From: Caenorhabditis elegans
Lineage: Eukaryota; Nematoda; Chromadorea; Rhabditida; Rhabditidae
Direction of reading: 5' to 3'
DNA length: 64,000 bases
Assembly: GCF_000002985.6 (NCBI RefSeq)
Contig: NC_003283.11
Span: 4,712,001 to 4,776,000, forward strand
The notes beneath the pieces were generated by a model, which worked only from the letters and a program-made list of their open reading frames with translations, was not told the DNA's origin and searched no databases. Numbering within the stretch: position 1 is the stretch's first letter; every line of letters begins with the position of its first letter. The position numbers and the translations under genes were made by a program. Of the stretch, positions 47,600 through 55,920 are shown piece by piece.

Positions 47600-48100
47600 A
47601 ATTAAACGCAATGAATACGGTACCCGGTCTCGACACGACAAATTTTTGTTAATTTCGAGAAGATATGCTCCTTTAAAGATCACTGTAATTCGAACTCGTT
47701 GATGTGGAATTTCAATCGATTTTTCATAGTTTTTCTCACAAAATGAATGTGTTTTAATTGCCATGAAATACATTTATAAAGAAAAAATATGGAAAAAATA
47801 TCACAACGTCGAAAGTTTGAAATTACCGTACTCCACATGGTGTCAGAGTGTCCCATCTCGGTTTGATCTACGTAGATCTACAAAAAATGCGAGAGAAGAG
47901 ACGCAGACTTCGCAACTGATTTCACATGGTTAAGAACGTGCTGACGTCACTTTTTTTTGGGCGAAAAATTCCCTCATTTTCTGTAGGTCAAACCGTAATG
48001 GGACAGCCTGGGGCACCACGTGGTACTCTTTAAAGAAGCAAACTTTTTTCGCATAAAAAAAAGTCGTCTCGGGACCAGATATCGTACATTTGGTGCAAAT
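47600..48100. repeat. Palindromic GGTACC element interrupted by a MITE
   Basis: Left arm ATACGGTACCCGGTCTCGAC at 47618; right arm resumes after the MITE with GTACTCTTTAAAGAAGC and GTCGTCTCGGGACCAG. The host sequence is continuous once the MITE and one 6-bp duplicate are removed. Confidence 0.82.
47834..48022. mobile_element. MITE, CACGTGGTGTC family, copy 5 (nested)
   Basis: CACATGGTGTCAGAGTGTCC...GGGGCACCACGTG, flanked on both sides by GTACTC (47828-47833 and 48023-48028), a clean 6-bp target-site duplication within another repeat. Confidence 0.92.
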
Positions 48101-48787
48101 TGACAGACGTCTGGATAGGCGTTTACTTCTTGTGGAAAATCGAAATTCGAACGAAAATCGAACAACATATTTGACGCGCAAAATATCGAGTAGCGGAAAC
48201 TACAGTAATATTAAGAAACCATCAGTTCATGAGAATGCCTACTTTCTGGCGCAAAAATTAGGAAACAAATACAAGAGGCAAACTTCCAGATAAAAAACAG
48301 TTTGCCGGGTCGTCGAGTCATGTTGTGGGCGGCTTGGAGGCGATGGGTCAAGAAATACGAGAAAATCATTTGAAATATTAAAAACTTATTAAATGAAAAA
48401 ATACTGCATTTTTCTAAAGGAAATTTAAAAAATTACACGTTGAAGTTTTTTTTTTAATGAAAAGTCAAATTGTCGTCAGAAAAAAAATCATTTCCTATAA
48501 TATTAAAATAATTTCAAAAAGTATCGAGAAGAAGATGAGGCGGTTGTGGATCAGAATCAGGAATCTATAGAGAAGATGTAAACGGAAGAGGAATATTCAG
48601 GATTTGGAAAGCGGTAAGACTTTTTCTTGTAATATATATTAATCATTCTGAAATATTTATTGAAAAAGTTCGAATACTTGGCTTGTGTATTTAGAAAACT
48701 AGCTTTTAGAAATGAAACGAGATTGACAGTTTTCTATTAGAAAACGTGCATATCAGAAACGTAGATTTGGCAAATACATATTCAGAC

Positions 48788-49040
48788 TGTTACAGAATAC
48801 GATCGCCAAATGGAGAAGATCGCGTGTCCAATTCCATGGGACAGCTTAAAGATGAAGCTTCTTGCAAAGATAGGAAGTGGTCACGCAGGGATAGTGTTGG
48901 ATAGGAACGTGAACCTTTACTAGTTATCGACGTGAGCAAAGGGTCACTGTGAACTCTTCTTGTATTTTGGATTATTCCACACTTCTCCGGTTTAACTAAT
49001 AAACCTTCTTATTATTCTCTATCGTCGTCACGACACAACA
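48788..49040 (+). mobile_element. Remnant long terminal repeat with primer-binding-site start
   Basis: TGTTACAGAATACGATCGCC...CACGACACAACA gives the TGTT...AACA termini of an LTR. An internal ACTAATAAACC supplies a poly(A) signal, and TTGGCGATCAGG immediately follows, as a tRNA primer-binding site would. No gag/pol remains: the sequence switches to a palindromic-MITE end at about 49052. Confidence 0.6.
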
Positions 49041-49280
49041 TTGGCGATCAGGTATCGATATTTTGCGCGTCAAATATGTTGTGCTATACGTATTCTCAGA
49101 ATTTTGTGTTCCCGTAATATGTATTTTTATTTAAATGATTTGCATATTAGCTGTCGTGTTCATTTACACATGAACAGACCGAGAGGCTCAGAAAAAAGCA
49201 AAATATCAAATATGATTTCTGATTTGTAATTTTAATATATTGTTTTCAAAAAATAACGCTACCAAACTTTCAGAAAACCA
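49041..49280. other. Intergenic / promoter of the GT49 gene
   Basis: Contains the right end of a palindromic MITE (49052-49118, ending TTTTGTGTTCCCGTAA) and a possible trans-splice acceptor CTTTCAG 8 nt before the ATG. Confidence 0.55.
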
Positions 49281-52130
49281 ATGAAAATTAAAATTGTTCT
49301 TTCTCGAGCACGTAACTTTGCCGTCTCTGTAATTGTTGCCGGTTTTTTCTGTATTTCATATCTTTCATCCGTAAGTTATTAAAATTTTATAAAAAATGAT
49401 TTTTTATCCTGCTGTTTAAAAAAAATTTTGCATAGGATCGTCAATTGCATGCATACAATCCCAAATTTGCCCTCTCTAATGAAACTAGCATAGATCATGT
49501 TATAATAGACACTACAATGATGAATAATGAATATTGTGTGGGTTATAATTTTTTGGAAGCTACAGAAAGGCATGTTAGTGATTTCTTAGGCCTCTTACTT
49601 TTTTAAAACAATTTCAGTTTCCGAGAAGATGGACTTGAACCAGTAACACTAGCAGTTCATGGTACTGCAGAAATGATGGAAATGATAGAAAATAAGCCTG
49701 AGAACTGGGATGGGCCTATATCATTTGGATTGTTTATTGATTTTCATTCTAGACAAATTCTGGATTACGTCGCTAAGGTTTATAGCTGCGATGAGGAGTT
49801 TCAGAAAAAGGTGCGGTTTTTGATAGCCAGACTACGTCATAAATGGGCGGAGCCACAGAAGCCCGTCTTGTGAACGCACGTGGTGTCAGAGTGTCTCATT
49901 TCGGTTTGATTTACGTAGATCTACGAAAAATGTGGGAGTTGAGACGCAGAGTTCTCCACTGATTTTGCATGGTTAAGAACGTACTGACGTCACATTTTTT
50001 GTGCAAAAAATTCCCGCATTTTTTGTAGATCAAACCGAAATGGGACAGCCTGATAACACACTAACACGTGTGAACGGGGCCAAACTAGGCACGACCTGTA
50101 TTCGCTTCGAGACCCATCGCCGTGAGGCCTTTGGTTTCGAATTCTAACTTTCTGAAAAAAATTATTGGCGGTAAATTCGAATTTTCTGAGAAAATGTTGG
50201 CAGGAAATTCGAATTTTCTGAGAAATTTTTGGCGAGAACTTCAAATTTTTTGGAGAATTGATGGCAGGAAATTCAAATTTTCTGAGAAAAATTCTGGCGG
50301 GAGGTTGTCTAGTCTTTTTCTACTCTTTCCACGTGTTGTCAAAGTGTATCATTTCGGTGTGATCTACGAAAAATGCGGGAATATAGACGCAGACTTCTTA
50401 ACAGATTTTGAATTGTTAAGAGCTTGCTGACGTCACATTTTTCTCTGCAAAAAATTCCCGCATTTTTAGTAGGTCACACCAAAATGAGACAGTTTGACAC
50501 CAAGTGTCTTGCGAGAAACTTTCGAAACCCTTCTAGAAATCTGCCGAAGCTTCTGAGATGTTAAAAAATACTTCTGGAACTTTCTCAAAACTTTCTGGAA
50601 ATTTTTCAGAAAGTTCTAGAAGTTTCTGGAATTTTTAGCAGGCCCTAAAAACTTCCAGAATTTTAGTTAAAGTTTTTTTGGAAATATGTGCATTCAATAT
50701 TGTAAAAACTAAATCCTCATTTTACAGGTTACCGTACACTTTGCATTCCGTCTATCACCCTTTCAAACTAGCTGCCCACAAATCAAAGTCTCACCGTCAA
50801 CTCTCGAATGTGGCGAGTTCCTCTCCAACAGTGAATTGATGAAAAGAGAATACTAAAAAAATCACAAAATATCTTTAAGGAAAAAAGTTTCGACGTGCTG
50901 TAGGCGACTCATTTCAATTGTACCCAAGTAACTTGATGAGAAATATTGCAAGAAAAGGTGCCAAATCGGATATTCATTTCATTGTCGATGGTGATATGAT
51001 AATGAGTGATGGATTTGCGGAAAAGATTAAACCAATTGCAAATCAAATTGTTGATGGGAAAAACAAAAATGTATTGGTTGTTAGGTGAGTCCAGTTTCAT
51101 CCAGAGCAGAAAATTTTTAGCAAAAATCCACAATAGATTCCTGATTGACCAAAAAATTCCGTAAAACCCTACTCTCAAATCTTTTTTCAGAAGATTTGAA
51201 ACAAATGAAACGACAATACCCCACAACCATATAGAATTGAAAAATGCAATTGAAAATAAACAGTACGTTTGCATAAATTCTTTTTTATTGTATATATACA
51301 TATGTATTAACTTTATCTTCAGAGTCTTCCAATTTCATCACAGATTTTTCTTTGCTGGGCATAAAATTTCAAATATTTCACACTGGTTTGCGGTTTCCAA
51401 TGAAACCGACGAAATTACTGCTTGGGAAATACCTTACTCGTTTGTTTTAGTTTTATTGAATTATTTTTTGAAGGTGGTGTAGCGCCAGTTTGGAAAATGT
51501 TTGAAGCTACTTCTATATAGTAAATCTTTTCAAAACTTTTTTGAAATTTTCTTAATTGATTGCCAACAGTGACAATTACTGAATAGCTACCACTTTTGGA
51601 ACAAAATAAAACAGTTCAAAACAGAATTTTCGAAAAGTTTTATACTGGTCCTTATGACATCATAGAAGTGGTTTTCCAACTTCCAACTTCTCTAACATGC
51701 GGGTGCTCATCAAAATCTTTAGGAGCAGCTTATGGGAAGTTCAAGTGATTCTTCATCGTAACGACTTGTACAATGCGGATTACTTTCCAGCGAGAATCAA
51801 GGTTATGCAGTCATTGGTTTGTGGAATGAAATAATTGTACAAGCATTAGGTAGATATTTCAGGTGTACAGCCTGTGCAGAGCCAACTATACGTTCAACCT
51901 CCTATCACACGTTTTCAACGTGCACAAAGGAATCAAATTAGGCGATACTAACTTCTCAAAATCCGTTATAGCACACTCTAAGAGAAATGGAAGAAATAGG
52001 TGAGAAACTCGGAATTAACGATATGTAGTACAAACTATAAAACTTTAACAAAGCCTATGACCGATTTGTCAGCGAACTCCAGGATACATACCCAGATACG
52101 TTGGATAGATGCGGTCAATTTGTAATGTAA
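49281..52130 (+). CDS. GT49 (LARGE/BGNT-like) glycosyltransferase
   Basis: Golgi type II glycosyltransferase related to LARGE and beta-1,3-GlcNAc-transferase B4GAT1; worm relatives are called bgnt-1.x. Exons: 49281-49370, 49436-49569, 49618-49810, 50728-50830, 50880-51084, 51191-51262, 51323-51439, 51723-51816, 51863-51999, 52073-52130; 400 codons. Anchor NFAVSVIVAGFFCISYLSS. Landmarks: PVTLAVHGTAEMMEMIENKP, VTVHFAFRLSPFQTSCPQIK, LYPSNLMRNIARKGA, the DxD motif in FIVDGDMIMS, VFQFHHRFFFAGHKI, WEVQVILHRNDLYNADYFP, and the terminal DTLDRCGQFVM. Two points are unusual: intron 2 has a GC donor (AG|GCATGT at 49570), and a 49-nt intron (50831-50879) is needed to avoid an in-frame TAA at 50854. With it the gene is intact, not a pseudogene. 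The last acceptor (GATTTGTCAG at 52072) is the least certain junction. Confidence 0.87.
49877..50070. mobile_element. MITE, CACGTGGTGTC family, copy 6
   Basis: CACGTGGTGTCAGAGTGTCT...CTAACACGTG with identical 6-bp flanks TGAACG (49871-49876, 50071-50076). Within a GT49 intron. Confidence 0.92.
50137..50303. repeat. About 35-bp tandem repeat TGGCGGGAAATTCGAATTTTC
   Basis: Four to five imperfect units of AATTCGAATTTTCTGAGAAA plus GGCGGGAA, between two MITEs in the same intron. Confidence 0.85.
50330..50506. mobile_element. MITE, CACGTGGTGTC family, copy 7
   Basis: CACGTGTTGTCAAAGTGTAT...TTTGACACCAAGTG; flanking 6-mers TCTTTC/TCTTGC. More diverged than copy 6. Confidence 0.85.
50511..50640. 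repeat. Degenerate TTCnnGAA-rich tract (GT49 intron)
   Basis: CTTTCGAAACCCTTCTAGAA, TTCTGGAACTTTCTC, AGTTCTAGAAGTTTCTGGAA: scattered heat-shock-element-like pairs, a decayed relative of the array at 55.7 kb. Confidence 0.6.
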
Positions 52131-52231
52131 CGCTGTTTTGGAGTCTTTAAATTGATAGAATGAATTTGTTTGTTTTTTAGTCTTTAGTTTGTTTAAAGAG
52201 CGTTTCAATATTTCTGGAATAGATAAAACAG

Positions 52232-52237
52232 TTTATT
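52232..52237 (-). terminator. Poly(A) signal of the GT11-like gene
   Basis: TTTATT on the plus strand, 29 nt past the minus-strand stop, in the 135 bp between convergent genes. Confidence 0.6.
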
Positions 52238-52265
52238 GAGTTGAAAAGTTATTAACGAAACAATA

Positions 52266-54630
52266 TTATTTTCGACTTTCAATAACCGTGGCGTTATCCG
52301 ATGCATATTTTAGAGGTGTCCAGTGAGGCAAGAAATAATCATAAGGCAGTAATTGTCCGTGTCTCTGGAAGAAACTAATTGATTTTGATTCGAAAAAAAC
52401 GTTTCATACATAAACCCGATCGTTTGTTTCTCTGATGTCCATGTAATAAACTTTATTCCCTTTTGAAAAATATCCAATCCACCAGCCGAATGTGGAGTGT
52501 GGAGCTGGAGCAACTTTTGGAGTGAAGTCCTCTTTATAAAGTGGAAAAAAAACTTACAACTGATTAAAACTGAATCACAATGATTTTTTGAATAAATTAA
52601 ATCATCTGCAGGCATGTTTTGAGATATAAAGTGAGTTGAATTCGTTTTCTGAATAACTAAATTTTTTTTTTGAATCTCATGGGAATTGAAAGATTCAAAA
52701 TGCAAAAAGAACCTACTTTATGCGGGGTTTGATTAGAAAAAATATAATCATTGATTACGCTTTTCAGAAATTCCAGATTGTCGCCGAATAAAACTGCTAC
52801 TTGTTTAAGGTTCTTTGGTTTTTCTGAAAGTTTTGTTTAAATTAAACCATATCGAGAATTTACCTTTCTTTTCAATAAATCTTATTGCACTTCTGACAAA
52901 CTTCAAATCTGCAGTAGCGAATCCAACTGCTTGGAAGTCACCCTTTCGCACATGAACGCAGTTTCTGAAAGTTTAAAAAAGGGGTGTGCGACAAATTTTT
53001 GCCAAATTTGCCGAGCACCCCTGTAAAATTTGCCGCACTCTCCTGGTGACAATCTAGAATATAAATAACAAAATAAGTCATTTTACAGAGGCGCGAAGAC
53101 GAGAAAAATACGAATTTTCTACCTCTCGAGCAAATAGGGCTGTCTTTTTTTTACAAGTAGTCAAATATGTGAAATTAATCGGTTAATTTTTAGGTTTTTT
53201 TTGACGATTTGTAGAAATTAATCACATTTTTTTAGTGGCAGCCCTGGTTGGAGTGTCTAGTTTGAATTGTTAAAACGTTAAAATTTTGTGAAAAATTTTA
53301 ACACAGTAATATTAGAGGAAATACAATTAGTTTCTTTTTAAAATACATAAATGTTTTTTCCCGAAAAATTCTAGTTTTTGATAATTGCAGAAAACTTACA
53401 CATGTGTGTTTTTATCTGATTTTGGAAGAAAGCCAAACTTTGCTCCAGACTTTTTCAAATATCCTGTAAGCTCGTCCTTCATGTTAGAGAAATATTTCCA
53501 CGACTGTAATTTAGAATATTTCTGTACTAAAATGTCATAACACTGAAAATTATTTTTCTAAAACCTGCAAAAATATCCCTGTAATATGCAAGTACTGGTC
53601 ATCGATATTTGCCAAAACCCTCGGATCTTCATATACACAGCAGCGTGTACCAAATGTGGTATTTCGAGCACATGGAGGTACCTGAAATTCAAAAAAAAAA
53701 TTGATCTACAGATAAATCACAACAAACCGTGCCATTAATAATTAGAAATTGATCAACAAGCCCTGGAAGTGTCTCATTTACACGATTCAGCATTTTTAAG
53801 TAATCTTTATTTCCCACGAAAAATGTGGCTGTGCGATTTAAAACTCGTGATATTCCAAGAAGCGATGCCATTTCAAATATATTATTTCCTTGAAAATATT
53901 TGTATTTTTTTATTATACCACTTATAAGAATACAGGGGTGCGCGGTAATTGCCGACTGGCAATTCTACAAAATGAGACGGTTGGACACGTTCCCCCAATA
54001 TTTTTCATTAAAACTTAATGAAACAATATAGAAAAACATTTGCTTTATTTGGAAATAACTTTAATTTGACTTGGAACAACCGAGAAAGTGTTCAAAAATT
54101 GTCTGAAAGTTGAAAATTGCCGGTGAAAATTGCCGAAAAATTGACAGCAATTTTCAATTTTCGGACAATTTTTGAATACTTTCCCGGTATTCAAAAATTA
54201 AATAAAAGTTATTTTCAAATAAAGCAAATATTTTTCTATATTGTATCATTAAATTTGGATGAAAGTATCGGGGGAACATGCCCAATCGTCTCATTTTGTA
54301 TAATTGACGGTCGGCCATTGCCGCGCACCCCTATGTACAAGAATACCTAAACGAGACCTCGGTGATAACCTGCTAGATATGTACTTTTCAGGATGAAAGG
54401 TTGAAAATTGAGCATTGAATTCAGGTGGTCTGAAATTCAAATTAATTTCATAGGTGTCTTTGGATTGAACTGGAAACACTTACTTCACAGTAATATTTAC
54501 TTGAAGCGAAAAATAATATATGACTGGAAAACTATTCAATTTCAAGGACCAACTGAACCTATAACCCACCGAAAACTATCAGTATAAGCCAAGGATATGG
54601 GCTTCTGAGAATTCCGACAATTGCCTTCAT
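52266..54630 (-). CDS. GT11-like (alpha-1,2-fucosyltransferase family) protein
   Basis: Predicted Golgi type II enzyme using GDP-fucose; worms have a large divergent GT11-like family. Exons in transcript order: 54630-54570, 54523-54484, 54429-54347, 53888-53728, 53681-53565, 53503-53400, 52964-52864, 52823-52717, 52648-52561, 52504-52416, 52364-52266; 349 codons. Anchor near the N-terminus (YPWLILIVFVIYYFSL). Landmarks: RLGNNIFEMASLLGISRVLN, TRCCVYEDPRVL, the GDP-fucose-binding HVRKGDF (family HxRxGD), VAVLFGDNLEFL, PHSTFGWWIGYFSKGNKVYY and the C-terminal YDYFLPHWTPLKY. All junctions close in phase; introns 3 and 6 contain CAGGGGTG-ended elements. It converges on the GT49 gene. The exact acceptor is unknown, and the Met chosen is the first in the leading exon. 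Confidence 0.87.
52978..53023. mobile_element. Minimal CAGGGGTG-ended inverted element
   Basis: AAGGGGTGTGCGACAAATTT...AAATTTGCCGAGCACCCCTG: about 45 bp with the same termini as the TTTGCCGG family, in a GT11-like intron. Confidence 0.6.
53935..54335. mobile_element. Large palindromic element with CAGGGGTGCGCGG ends
   Basis: Arms of about 180 bp: AGGGGTGCGCGGTAATTGCC, ACAAAATGAGACGGTTGG, ATATTTTTCAT..., CAATATAGAAAAACATTTGC, mirrored on the right and ending GCCATTGCCGCGCACCCCT. The centre reads TTGAAAATTGCCGGTGAAAA. Fills the third intron of the GT11-like gene. Confidence 0.88.
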
Positions 54631-55439
54631 CAAGAAAAATGTTTGCTGAGATTTCTCGTGTTTTTGGAGTGGATAAATAATTCCTGAAAGGTGAGAGCCC
54701 ATTGTTTTGTCCCCTTAGAAACAGATAAAGCTTTTTTAAGCGGCTTTTAAAAAGGGGTAGGGGGTTGGGAACAAGGGAGAGACCAAAAATTCGAAAAACC
54801 GAAACAATTCTCTACTTGGAAATAAATGGAATATACCCCCAGTTAATTTAACTTAAAGTTATTTTGATGGAACATTTTTTTAATTTTAAAGTTTATTTTT
54901 TGTTGGAAAAATCTGATTTTTTTAAATCGCGATGGTTGGAAAAATATTTTGATGGTTACACTAACACAACTCCAGAATCATTCAAAATCTGCTAAAACAA
55001 TTTTCACGGGCCCTGAAAAGGCGCAAAAATGGACTGACTGAGAAAAAAGTACATACAAGAGCCTTTGCAGATGACCTGAACATTTTTAAGTGAAAAATAG
55101 TAGAAATATCAAGAAAAATGTTGTAATTATAAAAAACTAGTGTGAAGTGTGGCAACTCGAACTGGCCGAAAACTAAGCAAAAGTATTGCATATAGGAAAA
55201 TTTAACAATCGAACCCACAATACCGGTGCCTTGTTGCCAGTACCTTGTATTAGGCCACAAAACTAGCAGCTGCTCAAAAACCCAAAATCTGTGAATTTGG
55301 TTAGACCATCAACTATCATTACCTATATATAAAAAAATAGTGTCCGTTTGTTAAGTAGTTTGTAGTCTGTGACGTCATAGCTTACAAAGGCAAGGCGTTT
55401 TCGGCTGTTGGAGGGATATTAGTTTGGGGTTAATAGGGG

Positions 55440-55620
55440 GATATGGGCGCGGTACTGTAGTAGTACTGTAGGAGTACGGTAGGATTACTGTAGTTTAGGA
55501 AAAACTGTGTTTTTGTCTTTTGAGGGAATATAAGTTTGCGGTTAGTAGTGGGATATGGTCGGGGTACTGTAGTAGTACTGTAGGGGTACTTTAGGAGTAC
55601 TGTAGGATTTGTGTAGTTTG
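55440..55620. repeat. GTACTGTAG minisatellite
   Basis: Two about 115-bp blocks, each of GGATATGGTCGGGGTACTGT and AGTACTGTAGGAGTAC units closing with GTAGTTTGAGAAAAAT. Inverse of the CTACAGTA repeat at 13 kb. Confidence 0.85.
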
Positions 55621-55680
55621 AGAAAAATTGACTTTTCGTATTTTGGAGGAATATTGGAAACATCGAAAAAGTTTTGGAAT

Positions 55681-55800
55681 TTTCTAGAACCTTCTGGAAA
55701 ATTCGAGAAAATTCTGGAATGTTTCAGAACCTTCTGGAAAATTCGAGAAAGTTCTGGAATTTTCTAGAACCTTCTGGAAAATTCGAGAAAATTCTGGAAT
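55681..55800. repeat. Three 40-bp units: 12 consecutive heat-shock-element decamers
   Basis: Each 40-bp unit is four 10-bp steps of TTCnnGAAnn (TTCTAGAACC, TTCTGGAAAA, TTCGAGAAAA, TTCTGGAATN). Units 1 and 3 are identical; unit 2 differs at a few bases. The TTC/GAA alternation at 5-bp spacing is the HSF trimer consensus. Confidence 0.9.
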
Positions 55801-55896
55801 GGTCGTGGTGAGACCTATCGTGGTGAGACCCATCTTGGTGAGACCCTTAAAAATTTGGTCTTCATAAACTTAAAAAACAACGGGTGAATAAATGAG

Positions 55897-55902
55897 TTTA
55901 TT
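55897..55902 (-). terminator. Poly(A) signal of the 55.9-57.6 kb gene
   Basis: TTTATT on the plus strand, about 19 nt past the minus-strand stop codon. Confidence 0.6.
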
Positions 55903-55920
55903 ATTAAAATTAGGAGGAGT

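Larger units (their letters stand above)
46420..48787. other. Intergenic, nested transposon debris
   Basis: 3' UTR of pgl-3, a GTCTCGACACG fragment (46820-46960), a palindromic MITE, a palindromic GGTACC element split by a CACGTG MITE, and a palindromic-MITE fragment (48162-48213). 48540-48600 is purine-rich with no clear identity. Confidence 0.6.
54631..55920. other. Intergenic with minisatellites
   Basis: Divergent/upstream space between two minus-strand genes. Plain AT-rich sequence to about 55380, then GGGGATATGGGCGCGG and GTACTGTAG tandem repeats, then the heat-shock-element array and two GTGAGACCCATC units. Confidence 0.6.

Noticed and set aside
50854-50856. In-frame TAA and frame change in the GT49 gene, at first read as a pseudogene lesion
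   Set aside because: A 49-nt intron (50831-50879, GTGAAT...TTTAAG) removes the stop and restores the conserved reading frame exactly.
53504-53564. Apparent 22-nt intron in the GT11-like gene
   Set aside because: Too short to splice; a 61-nt intron ending TAAATTACAG gives the conserved SWKYF junction in phase.
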